A stretch of 36,629 bases of DNA from Paracoccaceae bacterium (GCA_007131685.1 SLQD01000203.1:1-36629); one strand, 5' to 3'; shown: positions 7,795 to 18,019, numbered from the stretch's first letter. The notes: a model not told the origin generated them from the sequence alone. A program made the numbers and translations.

Positions 7795-8573
7795 GCACCG
7801 CGCCCGCGCCGGGTATAGTAGCCGCGGTGCCGGCTCGACATGCGCGCGGTGTCCATCAGCAGAAAGACATCCACGGTGTTGAAGGCGTGATCGACATAGG
7901 CCCCCTCGCCCACGAAGCCGCCGAGGCGCAGATACGCCTTGATGAGCGCCGGGGTCGCCAGCATCGCTGCACGGCGGTCGAGCTCGTCAGGTGGCATCAG
8001 GTCCATGCTCTGGAAATGCTCCTCGCGCACCCGCACCCGCAGCGGCTCGGGGGCGAGGTGGTGATGATGCAGCCAGGCCAGCGGCATGCGCAAGGCCGCG
8101 ATATCGGTGCCGTGAAAGCTCGCCACGCCGAACATCACCTCGATGCCGCGCTCGAGCACGTAGTCGGCCAGCCCGTTCCAGAGATGAAACATCGCTGTGC
8201 CGCCGCGATAGTCGCGATGCACGCAGGAGCGCCCGAGCTCGAGCAGCCTGCGCCCGCTCCTGCGCAGCGGCGTGATGTCGTATTCGTCCTCGGTGTAGAA
8301 CTGCCCCGCCGCGGCGGCGCGTTCATCCGTGAGCAGCCGGTACACCCCGACCACATGGTCGAGCGCCTGCGCATCGCGCCGCCTATCGACCAGCACGAGC
8401 TGATCGACATGCGCATCGAAAGCGTCCCGCTCGAAGCGGCCTTCATGGTCGATCAGGGGCCCGTCGCCGCCGAGCTCGGCCACGAAGACCTCGTAGCGCA
8501 GCCGCTGCGCCGCGAGGCGGTCGATCTCCTCGGTTGCAAGGCGCAGCTCGAAATGGGGCTCGTTCGCCAGCAT
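7791..8573 (-). CDS. olsB: L-ornithine N-alpha-acyltransferase OlsB
   Basis: The protein has 260 residues from the ATG at 8573, chosen because GGAG lies upstream at usable distance and because the product then has the family length; a longer in-frame extension up to 8687 is open but has no family resemblance. The GNAT-like fold carries the conserved block LELGRSCVHRDYRGG (111-125) and an N-terminal RLRYEVF motif (24-30) with a following acidic segment, both typical of OlsB / hemolysin-like acyltransferases. It transfers a 3-hydroxyacyl group from acyl carrier protein to ornithine, the first step of ornithine-lipid synthesis. It is followed by and overlaps olsA. Confidence 0.88.
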   Translation of the reverse strand: MLANEPHFELRLATEEIDRLAAQRLRYEVFVAELGGDGPLIDHEGRFERDAFDAHVDQLVLVDRRRDAQALDHVVGVYRLLTDERAAAAGQFYTEDEYDITPLRRSGRRLLELGRSCVHRDYRGGTAMFHLWNGLADYVLERGIEVMFGVASFHGTDIAALRMPLAWLHHHHLAPEPLRVRVREEHFQSMDLMPPDELDRRAAMLATPALIKAYLRLGGFVGEGAYVDHAFNTVDVFLLMDTARMSSRHRGYYTRRGRGA

Positions 8574-8695
8574 TGGCACAGGCTCCGCATGCGTGGCCCC
8601 GCCCCGTAGGCGAGCCGGTTTGCGGTTGCAAGCCGCAGCACCGTGCGGCGCGCCTTTTTTAGCCGCCGCCCCCGTGCTAGACGGCAATGATCCGC

Positions 8696-8878
8696 CTAAT
8701 CAAGCGGGATCGGAACAAGAACGACACGGGCACCATCAATGACGAGCTTGCCGACTTCCTCGAAATTCACGGTAATCCGGGTGCCGATGATGGACTGGAT
8801 CTGCCCCGTGCCCCAGTCCGGTGCGCCGGGATGGCGCACGATCATGCCCGGCTCGAGGATCGCGTTCTCGTCAAGCAT
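8696..8878 (-). CDS. DUF3553 small protein
   Basis: The 60-residue protein consists almost only of a DUF3553 domain: PGMIVRHPGAPDWGTGQIQS (10-29) followed by ITVNFEEVGKLVI, a small beta-barrel reminiscent of the CarD/UvrD-tail type of fold. GGAGG precedes the ATG at 8878 by 6 nt. In Rhodobacterales this gene commonly neighbours the chpT-like gene, as here, where it is divergent with only 29 bp between the start codons. The function is unknown; a role in binding a transcription or DNA repair partner is only a guess from the fold. Confidence 0.85.
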   Translation of the reverse strand: MLDENAILEPGMIVRHPGAPDWGTGQIQSIIGTRITVNFEEVGKLVIDGARVVLVPIPLD

Positions 8879-8907
8879 CTCCCGCCTCCGTCACGAAGGG
8901 TGCCGCC

Positions 8908-9501
8908 ATGGCTGACAGGCCCGACCTCGCCGCGCTCATCGGCTCGCGCATCTGCCATGACCTCGTGAGCCCGCTCGGCGCGGTGGGCAACGGCATCGAG
9001 CTGCTCACCGTCGGGGGCGCCGAGGGCCCCGAGACCGAGCTCATCGCCGAGAGCCTCGCCGCGGCGCAGGGACGCATCGCGGTGTTCCGGGTCGCCTTCG
9101 GCCCGGCCCGCGACGAACAGGTGATCGAGGCTCGCGCGCGCACCGATATCGCCGAGGGGGTGCAGGGCAGCGGGCGGCTGACGCTGGACTGGGCGCCGGA
9201 GGGGCCGCTGGCGCGCCCGGCGGCCAAGCTCGCCGCGCTGCTGATGCTGTGCGCCGAGAGCGCGCTGCCGCGCGGCGGGCACCTCGCCGTGACCCATTCG
9301 CGGGACGGGCTGCAACTTGCGGCCGAGGGCCGGCGCGTGAGCCTCGACGAGGCGCTCTGGCCACTGCTCGACGGTGCCGCGCCGACGCCCGAGCTGCGCG
9401 CCGCGCATGTGCAGTTCCCGCTCGCCGCGCAGGAACTCGCCCGGCAGGGTCGGCGCGCGGCGGTCGATGCCACGGAGACGACGCTGACCATCACCTGCTG
9501 A
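8908..9501 (+). CDS. chpT: Histidine phosphotransferase ChpT-like
   Basis: The 197-residue protein starts at the ATG 8908, with GAAGGG 8 nt before it. The first helix holds the H-box SRICHDLVSPLGAVGNGIELL-like segment with His17 as the phospho-accepting residue, followed by a second helix (about 42-60) for the dimeric four-helix bundle. The C-terminal part is a degenerate Bergerat-ATPase-like domain without ATP-binding glycine boxes, as in ChpT. In alphaproteobacteria ChpT passes phosphate from hybrid kinase CckA to CtrA and CpdR, which in Rhodobacterales control motility and gene transfer agents. Its stop is one base away from the proA stop on the other strand (9501 versus 9503). Confidence 0.87.
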   Translation: MADRPDLAALIGSRICHDLVSPLGAVGNGIELLTVGGAEGPETELIAESLAAAQGRIAVFRVAFGPARDEQVIEARARTDIAEGVQGSGRLTLDWAPEGPLARPAAKLAALLMLCAESALPRGGHLAVTHSRDGLQLAAEGRRVSLDEALWPLLDGAAPTPELRAAHVQFPLAAQELARQGRRAAVDATETTLTITC

Positions 9502-9502
9502 C

Positions 9503-10764
9503 TCAGCCGCGCACGGTGCCGTCGCCGGTGACGAGATACTTGAAGCTCGTCAGCTGCTCGGCGCCCACCGGCCCGCGCGCATGCATGCGCCCCGTGGCGA
9601 TGCCGATCTCGGCGCCCATGCCGAACTCGCCGCCATCGGCGAACTGCGTCGAGGCGTTGTGCATCAGGATCGCGCTGTCGAGCCCGGCGAAGAAACGCGC
9701 GGCGGTAGCGCCGTCCTCGGTCAGGATCGACTCGGTGTGCTCGCTGCCATGGGTGCGGATATGGACGATCGCGCCCTCGACATCCTCGACGACCTTCGCG
9801 GCGATGATCATGTCCAGGAATTCGCGGCCGAAATCGTTGGGTTTGGCCGGAACCGTTCCGGGCAGGTGCGAAAGCCCGTCGCCCGCGCGCACCTCGACCC
9901 CGGCGGCGACGAGATCGGCCACGATCCGCGCGCCAAGCGTGTCGGCCACGTCGCGATGGATGAGCAGGCATTCCGCCGCCCCGCAGATCCCGGTGCGCCG
10001 CGTCTTGGCGTCGAGCACCACGCGCCGCGCCTTGTCCGGGTCGGCGGCGGCATCGACATAGACGTGGCAGATGCCCTCGAGATGGGCGAAGACGGGCACC
10101 CGCGCCTCGGCTTGCACGAGCCCAACGAGCCCCTTGCCGCCGCGCGGCACGATCACGTCGATCGCTCCGGTCATGCGCAGCATCTCGCTCACGGCGGCGC
10201 GGTCGCGCGTGGGCACGAGCTGGATCGCGTCCTCGGGCAGCGCGGCGGCGCGCAGCCCTTCGATCATGCAGGCATGGATCGCGCGCGAGGAATGAAAGCT
10301 CTCCGAGCCGCCGCGCAGGATCACCGCATTGCCCGATTTCAGACACAGCCCGCCGGCATCCGCCGTCACGTTGGGCCGCGATTCGTAGATCACCCCGACC
10401 ACGCCGAGCGGCGTGCGCACCCGCTCGATATGCAGCCCCGAGGGCCGGTCCCAGGCCGCCATCACCTGCCCGACGGGATCATCCTGCGCGGCGATGGCGC
10501 GCAGCCCGGCGGCGATCGCATCGACGCGCGGCGCATCGAGGGCGAGCCGGTCGATCATCGCCGCCGAGAGGTCCTTCGCGCGCGCCGCGGCGAGGTCGGT
10601 TTCGTTCGCGGCGAGGATGTCTTCGCGCGCCGCGATCACGGCCTCGGCGGCGGCATTGAGCGCGCGCGCGCGGTCGGCGCCAGCGGCGGTGGCGAGCGCG
10701 GCGCTCGCGGAACGGGCGCGCGCGCCGATGGAGTGCATGAGCGCGGGAATGTCGGCAGCGTCGG

Positions 10765-10768
<4 letters not shown>
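9503..10768 (-). CDS. proA: Glutamate-5-semialdehyde dehydrogenase ProA
   Basis: The 421-residue protein has the full length of gamma-glutamyl phosphate reductases. Visible motifs are [12 protein letters not shown] (about 129-140), [13 protein letters not shown], the catalytic segment [14 protein letters not shown] with Cys262, and the C-terminal [14 protein letters not shown] and [13 protein letters not shown] blocks. It reduces gamma-glutamyl phosphate with NADPH in proline synthesis. The start ATG (10768-10766) overlaps the proB stop in ATGA, so the two are coupled, consistent with channelling of the labile intermediate. It is the last gene of the rplU-rpmA-GNAT-obgE-proB-proA run. Confidence 0.97.
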
Positions 10769-12914
<2,146 letters not shown>

Positions 12915-12946
12915 CTAGGGCGAAACCGCGCCCGGCTCAAGCGCCC

Positions 12947-13486
12947 TCAGCCCATGCGGCGCAGATAGGTCCAGGTCGGCACCCGCGCGCCGCGCGCGAC
13001 GGAGAATGTCTCCGCGTCGCCGAGATATTCGAAGCCGCAATTGGTCAGCACCCGCGCCGAGACCGGGTTGTCCTGGAACACCTCGGCAAACAGCGTGCGC
13101 GCCTCGTGCGGGTTGGCCTCGACGAGCGCGCCCACCGCCTCCGTTGCAAAGCCCGTGTTCCAGAAGCCCGGCGCGACCCAGTAGCTGATCTCGGACTGGT
13201 TGCGGCCCATGCGCTTGAGGGTGATGGTTCCGAGCACCTCGTCGAGATTGTTGGCGCTGCCGTCGAGGACCCAGACATCCTCCTCGCTGTCGCTCGCCGA
13301 GACGCGCTCGATGAAGGCCTGCACCGTGCCCGGCGGCAGGGGATGGGGCACGGTGCGCGTGGCCTCGGCCACGCGCCGGTCGCCGGTATACATCTCGATG
13401 AGCCCGGCATCCGATGCGCGCACCGGACGCAGGACGAACCGCCCGGCGGAGATCACCGCCTCGGGCGGCGACGACTGCAGATTCAT
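12947..13486 (-). CDS. RimJ/RimL-type GNAT acetyltransferase
   Basis: The 179-residue protein has the GNAT fold: LRPVRASDAGLIEMY (about 19-33), a central strand GTITLKRM, the ISYWVAPGFWNTGFATEAV acetyl-CoA loop region (about 100-118) and the ending NPVSARVLTNCGFEYLG (about 139-155), all typical of the RimJ/L subgroup that acetylates N-termini of ribosomal proteins or small substrates. It is set between rpmA and obgE, an arrangement I recognise as conserved in Rhodobacterales, which suggests a link with ribosomal biology but does not prove it. The ATG at 13486 follows a GGGGGAG Shine-Dalgarno closely. Confidence 0.88.
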   Translation of the reverse strand: MNLQSSPPEAVISAGRFVLRPVRASDAGLIEMYTGDRRVAEATRTVPHPLPPGTVQAFIERVSASDSEEDVWVLDGSANNLDEVLGTITLKRMGRNQSEISYWVAPGFWNTGFATEAVGALVEANPHEARTLFAEVFQDNPVSARVLTNCGFEYLGDAETFSVARGARVPTWTYLRRMG

Positions 13487-13566
13487 GACTCCCCCCTACT
13501 CGAACTGCGCACCGCCCGCACCGGGCGCCCCGTGCGCTTTCACCAGACAAAGGTGAACGAATTGCA

Positions 13567-13597
13567 ACGGGGGGCCGGCAGATGGCCGACCCCCCGT
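13567..13597 (-). terminator. Terminator after rpmA
   Basis: On the minus strand a 13-bp stem with one U-G pair (13597-13585 with 13579-13567) and a 5-nt loop begins 26 nt after the rpmA stop and is followed by TTGCAATT. This should end or attenuate the ribosomal protein transcript before the GNAT-obgE part. Confidence 0.7.
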
Positions 13598-13623
13598 CGC
13601 GATACCGTATCAGGGCTCCGACG

Positions 13624-13893
13624 TTACTCGGCCGCCTGGCGCGCGGGTCGCACCGATACGAAGGTGCGCCCCTTGAGGCCCTTGTGGAAGGTCACCTCGC
13701 CCTCGGCGGTGGCGAAGATGGTGTGATCCTTGCCGATCCCGACCCCGTGCCCCGGCCACCAGCGCGTGCCGCGCTGACGCACGATGATATTGCCGGGAAT
13801 CACGGTCTGGCCGCCGAACATCTTGACGCCGAGCCGGCGTCCGGCCGAGTCGCGCCCGTTGCGGGAGGACCCGCCTGCCTTCTTGTGTGCCAT
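13624..13893 (-). CDS. rpmA: 50S ribosomal protein L27
   Basis: The 89-residue protein starts [16 protein letters not shown], the conserved L27 N-terminus that reaches the peptidyl-transferase centre, followed by [12 protein letters not shown] and [28 protein letters not shown]. It starts 5 nt after the rplU stop, so the two are co-transcribed and probably co-translated. There is no Firmicutes-type cleavable N-terminal extension. A strong hairpin follows the stop. Confidence 0.98.
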   Translation of the reverse strand: MAHKKAGGSSRNGRDSAGRRLGVKMFGGQTVIPGNIIVRQRGTRWWPGHGVGIGKDHTIFATAEGEVTFHKGLKGRTFVSVRPARQAAE

Positions 13894-13898
13894 GCGCC

Positions 13899-14612
13899 TT
13901 ACTCCTTGTCTTCGGCCTGCGCCGCGGCCTGCGCGACCCAGCCATCGCGTGCGGCGCGGCCGCGCAGCGACAGCGCCTCATCCATATATGCCAGCTCCGC
14001 GTCGCTCCAGGCCGCGATCTGGTCGAAATGGAAGACGCCCTCGGCATTGAGCGCGGATTCCATCTTGGGGCCGAGGCCGGTGATCTTCTTGAGATCGTCC
14101 GCCTGGCCGTCGCGCGGCGCATCCAGCAGGTTCGCGGGCTTGCGCCCCGCTTCGGCCGCCTCGGGCGCGGGGGCGGGCTTTTCGCCCTTCGCCGTCCCTG
14201 CGGGCTTGGCGGCCGGTTTCGCCGCGGCCGGCGCTTTCGCGGCCGGGGTCGCCGTGCCCGCGCCGCCGATCGCGGCCTTCACGCCGCTGTCCTGCGCGCC
14301 GGAGGCGAGGATCTCGGTGACGCGCAGCACGGTCAGGTGCTGGCGATGGCCGCGGGTGCGCTGCGAGCTGTGCTTGCGGCGGCGCTTGACGTAGTGGATG
14401 AGCTTCTCGCCGCGGCCCTGTTCGAGGACCTCTGCCTGGACCCCGGCGCCGTCCACGCGCGGCGTGCCGATCACGGGCGCGTCGCCCCCCAGCATCAGCA
14501 CCTCGTTGAACTGCACCGTCTCGCCGGCATCGGCGGCGAGCCTTTCCACCTTGACCACGTCGCCGGGTTCGACGCGGTATTGCTTACCCCCGGTCTTTAT
14601 GACCGCAAACAT
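13899..14612 (-). CDS. rplU: 50S ribosomal protein L21 with long C-terminal helix-hairpin-helix extension
   Basis: Residues 1-103 are a normal L21, starting [14 protein letters not shown] with [19 protein letters not shown] near 73-91. About 68 residues of Ala/Pro/Lys-rich linker follow. A C-terminal domain (172-237) begins [15 protein letters not shown], a helix-hairpin-helix of the kind seen in predicted DNA/RNA-binding 5' domains, and continues with [20 protein letters not shown]21 is normally about 103 residues, so the protein is more than doubled. The ATG at 14612 has GAAGG/AGAGG upstream. It is preceded by a long structured leader and followed by rpmA. Confidence 0.96.
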   Translation of the reverse strand: MFAVIKTGGKQYRVEPGDVVKVERLAADAGETVQFNEVLMLGGDAPVIGTPRVDGAGVQAEVLEQGRGEKLIHYVKRRRKHSSQRTRGHRQHLTVLRVTEILASGAQDSGVKAAIGGAGTATPAAKAPAAAKPAAKPAGTAKGEKPAPAPEAAEAGRKPANLLDAPRDGQADDLKKITGLGPKMESALNAEGVFHFDQIAAWSDAELAYMDEALSLRGRAARDGWVAQAAAQAEDKE

Positions 14613-14779
14613 CGGCCTCTACCTTCTCTTTCGTCGCGTCCTTCGGCCCCCGGTGCCAGTGCGGCAGCGAGCGTTCCTGCAATGCGCCCTCGGACAGCGC
14701 GCCCGTTGCGGGCGGTATGGGCGATCCGGCAGAACCGGATCGGGAAGAGCCGCCCGGATCGGACGGCCTGCTGGCGCGC
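14613..14779 (-). promoter_or_regulatory. rplU: Structured 5' leader of rplU-rpmA, candidate r-protein leader
   Basis: If transcription begins at the promoter 14780-14808, about 160 nt of leader precede rplU. It contains a perfect 8-bp hairpin (14722-14729 with 14735-14742, 5-nt loop) and a second hairpin GCCCG/CGGGC with a 3-nt loop (14701-14713). A purine-rich stretch with the Shine-Dalgarno follows. I do not recognise a named riboswitch or Rfam class. Confidence 0.4.
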
Positions 14780-14808
14780 TATCTCGCTCAGGCGCGCGGC
14801 GAAGTCAA
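14780..14808 (-). promoter_or_regulatory. Putative rplU promoter
   Basis: On the minus strand TTGACT (14808-14803), a 17-nt spacer and GAGATA (14785-14780). The -35 is strong and the -10 weak. It lies 20 nt after the DUF2059 gene stop, in the only sensible place for the ribosomal operon promoter. Confidence 0.45.
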
Positions 14809-14827
14809 CCCTGCGCGCGGCGCGCGA

Positions 14828-15658
14828 TCACAGTTCGCTGCCGCCCACGGCCTGCCCCGCCGCGCGCCCCACCTCGCCCGAAAGGGTCGTGAAAAGCGTG
14901 TCATAGGCCGCGAACAGCGCGGCGTTGAGATCCCGGCCCGCCGGGCTGCGCGCGAAGGCGATCAGTTCCTCGAGTTCGGCGTCCGACAGCGGGCCGTAGG
15001 CCAGTGTCAGGAAGGTCAGCACCCAGTCCTCGGAGTTCTCGCGGATCGCCGGCTCGCGCGCCCGGGCGAAGCCGCGCACATCCGCCTCGTCGAGATCGAG
15101 CGCATCCCCCGCCCCCGCGATCATCGCGCGGTGAAACGCCATCGTCGAATTGAGCGCGGCGGCGACATTGCCGTCGATCAGGTTGCTGGCCTCGACGAAG
15201 GTCTCGATACGGTCGAGGCGGGGATCATCGTCGTCGCGCTTCCCGGCGAGCACGGCGCGCGCGCCCTCCTCGACGGCCTCGTCGAGCAGCGCCGCGCGCG
15301 CCGATGTCTCCAGCGCGACCGCGTCCGCGCCGACGCCGTCCTCGAAGAAATCGAGGATATCCGCGACCCGCCCGGGTTCGAGCGCATCGATCGAGGCATC
15401 GAAGGGGTCAGCGAATATGTCGCGCATGCGGTCCATCGCGTAGATTTCCGCCACGCGCCGCTCCCAGCCGCGGCCCAGCCCCTCGCCGAAGGGGCCGTCC
15501 ACGAGCCCTTCCGCGTCGCGGATCCCCTCGCTGCGGACGATCTCGAGCGTCTCGTCGAGACGCAGGGCATCGCGCACCGCCTCGCCCGAGGCCAGCACCG
15601 GCGCCGGTAGCGCGAGCGCGATCATCCCGACGAAGCTGCGAAGACTCCAGTTCCCCAT
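14828..15658 (-). CDS. DUF2059-type secreted protein
   Basis: The 276-residue protein from the ATG at 15658 has a signal peptide (basic MGNWSLR start, hydrophobic core to PAPVLA, cleavage near residue 23). The frame is open further upstream but without a sensible start. The mature protein is all-helical and acidic, with a C-terminal segment LTLAYGPLSDAELEELIAFARSPAGRDLNAALFAAYDTLF that matches the DUF2059 style of repeats seen in periplasmic proteins of Rhodobacterales. Function is unknown. It lies immediately upstream of the rplU promoter on the same strand and is probably a separate transcript. Confidence 0.7.
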   Translation of the reverse strand: MGNWSLRSFVGMIALALPAPVLASGEAVRDALRLDETLEIVRSEGIRDAEGLVDGPFGEGLGRGWERRVAEIYAMDRMRDIFADPFDASIDALEPGRVADILDFFEDGVGADAVALETSARAALLDEAVEEGARAVLAGKRDDDDPRLDRIETFVEASNLIDGNVAAALNSTMAFHRAMIAGAGDALDLDEADVRGFARAREPAIRENSEDWVLTFLTLAYGPLSDAELEELIAFARSPAGRDLNAALFAAYDTLFTTLSGEVGRAAGQAVGGSEL

Positions 15659-15833
15659 GACATCCCCCGCATCCCTGCCGCGGCATGCCGTGCAAGGTAG
15701 CACACCGCGTCGCATGATCCAGACAGGGGCGCGGGGCGCGCGCATGCGGCGGCTCGCGGTGCCTCGGCGAAACATGGCCGAGGGCGGCGGCATCACGCGA
15801 CGGTGTAGCCTGCCCGCGGCCCTTGCGGTGGTA

Positions 15834-15846
15834 GAACGATACGTTC
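15834..15846. promoter_or_regulatory. Palindrome GAACG-N3-CGTTC
   Basis: Perfect 5-3-5 inverted repeat, 129 nt upstream of the secreted-protein start; operator-like. Confidence 0.35.
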
Positions 15847-15885
15847 CGACTCACAGGCGTGATCGCCCGCGGGCCGGTTCCATTT

Positions 15886-15905
15886 CGACATTACTGACAA
15901 TGTCG
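15886..15905. promoter_or_regulatory. Palindrome CGACATT-N6-AATGTCG
   Basis: Perfect 7-6-7 inverted repeat, 70 nt upstream of the secreted-protein start. It could be a dimeric regulator site or an mRNA hairpin in the 5' leader. Confidence 0.4.
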
Positions 15906-15974
15906 CGGCCGCGCCGTCCGATGTGCGCGGCGGCCCGGCCGATTTGACAGCGCACCATGAGTGAGGAGTTTACC

Positions 15975-16340
15975 ATGCGCTTTCTCTTGCTGACCGCCGC
16001 GCTCGCGCTCGGGGCCACGGGGGTCCTGGCGCAAACCGCGCCCGCACCGGATGGTGTCGGGACAGTGTATTGTTCCTGGATGAAGTCCGAAAACCGGAGC
16101 ATCGGCCATGCCGGGCCCCGCCACTTCGAGCGGTTCGGAAGCGACAACGGCGGCATCGCGGCCCGTCGCTACGTCGATCACGGCCATACCGTCGCGCGGG
16201 ACTCGGCCATCATGCGGATGACCGCGACCGACGAGGACGGCGCACAGCACGCGGCGACGTCCGCATTCGGCCACACTGTCGGCGCAGCCACCGCCCTCAA
16301 CCGCGGCCTTGACTGCACCATCGGCGGCTCGGGCCACTGA
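15975..16340 (+). CDS. Small secreted protein of unknown family
   Basis: The 121-residue protein starts with the ATG at 15975, chosen over an in-frame ATG at 15957 because GAGGAG lies 6 nt upstream and because the signal peptide then begins directly: MRFLLLTAALALGATGVLA with cleavage before Gln20. The mature ~102 residues contain two cysteines (Cys33 in TVYCSWMK and Cys115 in GLDCTIGG) near the two ends, which could form a disulfide, plus several His residues and a Gly/Ala-rich C-terminus. I recognise no family. It stands alone between divergent and convergent neighbours with palindromes upstream and a hairpin downstream, so it is its own transcript. Codon use is somewhat less extreme than in the flanking genes. 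Confidence 0.65.
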   Translation: MRFLLLTAALALGATGVLAQTAPAPDGVGTVYCSWMKSENRSIGHAGPRHFERFGSDNGGIAARRYVDHGHTVARDSAIMRMTATDEDGAQHAATSAFGHTVGAATALNRGLDCTIGGSGH

Positions 16341-16347
16341 CACGGGA

Positions 16348-16373
16348 CCGTTCCGGCGGTCGCGCCGGAACGG
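16348..16373. terminator. Bidirectional hairpin between secreted-protein gene and pgi
   Basis: CCGTTCCGGC (16348-16357) pairs perfectly over 10 bp with 16364-16373 around a 6-nt loop, 7 nt after the stop of the plus-strand gene and 35 nt beyond the pgi stop. No T tract follows on either side, but the location between two convergent genes fits a shared terminator. Confidence 0.65.
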
Positions 16374-16408
16374 CACACACGGCACCGCCATCACCGGCCG
16401 GCGCCGCG

Positions 16409-18016
16409 CTAACCGCGCAGCCGAAGCACCCGCGACAGGAGGCGCCGGGTCGAGGGGCTCACCCCCTCCGGGGCCGGACCGCCCTCGACGGCGCGGAGCA
16501 TCCGATCGGCCAGTTCCTTGCCGAGCTCAACGCCCCATTGATCGAAGCTGTTGATGCCGAGGATCACCCCTTCGACGAAGACGCGGTGCTCGTAGAGCGC
16601 GATGATGCGGCCGAGCGTCTCCGGCGTGAGCGCCGGATAGAGCAGCGTGGTGGAGGGGCGGTTGCCGGGAAAGACGCGGTGGCGCGCCTGGCGCTCGAGC
16701 TCCGCGCCCTCCAGCCCGGCCTCGGTCATAAGCGCGCGCGCCTGATCGAGCGAACGCCCGCGCATCAGCGCCTCGGACTGCGCGAGGCAATTGGCGAGCA
16801 GGAGCTGGTGGTGATGCTCCAGCGCCGGCTCGTGCCCCTGCGCGGCGACGAGGAACTCGCATGGCACGATCTGCGTGCCCTGGTGCAGGAGCTGGTAGAA
16901 GGCATGCTGGCCGTTGGTGCCGGGCGCACCCCAGACAACGGGGCCGGAGGGGCGGTCGAGATCCGTGCCGTCCATCGCCACGCGCTTGCCGTTGCTCTCC
17001 ATCTCGAGCTGCTGAAGATAGGCGGGCAGCAGGGCGAGACGCTGATCGTAGGGCAGCACCGCGCGGGTCGGATGGCCCGCGATCTGGTTGTGCCAGATCC
17101 CGACGAGCGCGAGCATCACGGGCATGTTCGCCCGCAGCGGCGCGGTGCGGAAATGCGTGTCCATCGCCGCGCCGCCGGCGAGGAATTCCCGAAACCGCTG
17201 CGGCCCGATCGCGATCATCAGCGCGAGCCCCACCGGCCCCCAGACCGAGTAGCGCCCTCCGACCCAATCGGCAAAGCCGAAGACCCGCTCGGGCGCGATG
17301 CCGAAGGCGCCGGTACGCTCCACCGCCGAGGAGACGGCGGCGAATTGCGCCTCGGGCTCGCGCACGCCGCCCGTCATCCAGGCGCGCGCACTGCGCGCAT
17401 TGGTCATCGTCTCGATGGTGGTGAAGGTCTTGGAGCAGACGATCACCAGTGTCGTCGCCGGATCGAGCCCGGCGACAACGTCATGCAGATGCGCGCCGTC
17501 CACATTGGAGACGAAATGCACGCGCGGGCCGCCATGAAAGGGCGCAAGCGCCGCCACCGCCATCGCCGGGCCGAGATCGGAGCCGCCGATGCCGATATTG
17601 ACGACATCGGTGACCCGCCCGCCCGCGCCCTTGAAGCGCCCGGCGCGGACATCGCCGGCGAACCGCTCCATCCGCGCGAGGGTGTCGCGCACCGGCGCCA
17701 TCACATCCGCGCCGTCGAGTTCGAGCGCCCCGTCCGGGTTGCGCAGCGCGGTGTGCAGCACGGCGCGGTCCTCGGTCTCGTTGATGCGCGCACCGGCGAA
17801 CATGGCGTCGCGCCGCGCGGCAACGCCCGACGCCTCGGCCAGATCCAGCAGAAGCTCCCGCGCCGTCCGGTCGATCGCGGTCTTGGAATAGTCGAACAGC
17901 ATGTCGCCCTCGGCGACGGTGAAATCCGCCGCGCGCTCGGCATCGTCGAAAAGCGCGGCGATGTCGCGGGCGCCCTGTCGGGCGTGATGCGCGGCGAGCC
18001 GGTCCCAGTTATCCAT
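16409..18016 (-). CDS. pgi: Glucose-6-phosphate isomerase
   Basis: The 535-residue protein has the PGI signature around SNVDGAHLHDVV, VIVCSKTFTTIETM with the phosphate-binding loop, the active-site segment LEMESNGKRV carrying the catalytic Glu, VVWGAPGTNGQHAFYQLLHQG with the active-site His, and the ending INSFDQWGVELGKEL. It interconverts glucose-6-P and fructose-6-P. In an organism with the Entner-Doudoroff route this gene returns fructose-6-P to glucose-6-P for zwf. It starts 3 nt after the pgl stop, last gene of zwf-pgl-pgi. Confidence 0.97.
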   Translation of the reverse strand: MDNWDRLAAHHARQGARDIAALFDDAERAADFTVAEGDMLFDYSKTAIDRTARELLLDLAEASGVAARRDAMFAGARINETEDRAVLHTALRNPDGALELDGADVMAPVRDTLARMERFAGDVRAGRFKGAGGRVTDVVNIGIGGSDLGPAMAVAALAPFHGGPRVHFVSNVDGAHLHDVVAGLDPATTLVIVCSKTFTTIETMTNARSARAWMTGGVREPEAQFAAVSSAVERTGAFGIAPERVFGFADWVGGRYSVWGPVGLALMIAIGPQRFREFLAGGAAMDTHFRTAPLRANMPVMLALVGIWHNQIAGHPTRAVLPYDQRLALLPAYLQQLEMESNGKRVAMDGTDLDRPSGPVVWGAPGTNGQHAFYQLLHQGTQIVPCEFLVAAQGHEPALEHHHQLLLANCLAQSEALMRGRSLDQARALMTEAGLEGAELERQARHRVFPGNRPSTTLLYPALTPETLGRIIALYEHRVFVEGVILGINSFDQWGVELGKELADRMLRAVEGGPAPEGVSPSTRRLLSRVLRLRG

Positions 18017-18019
18017 ACC

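Larger units (their letters stand above)
15659..15974. other. 316-bp intergenic region with two perfect palindromes
   Basis: Between the divergent DUF2059 and secreted-protein genes. It holds GAACG-ATA-CGTTC at 15834-15846, CGACATT-6 nt-AATGTCG at 15886-15905, and TTGACA at 15944-15949 without a clear -10 at the right distance. This stretch is richer in A/T than its surroundings. No tRNA, repeat or convincing small ORF is visible. Confidence 0.5.

Noticed and set aside
8632-8660. Hairpin GCCGCA/TGCGGC followed by TTTTTT, terminator-like on the plus strand
   Set aside because: No plus-strand gene ends there (both flanking genes are on the minus strand) and the T run is 5 nt away from a short 6-bp stem. 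At most it is a weak minus-strand terminator of DUF3553.
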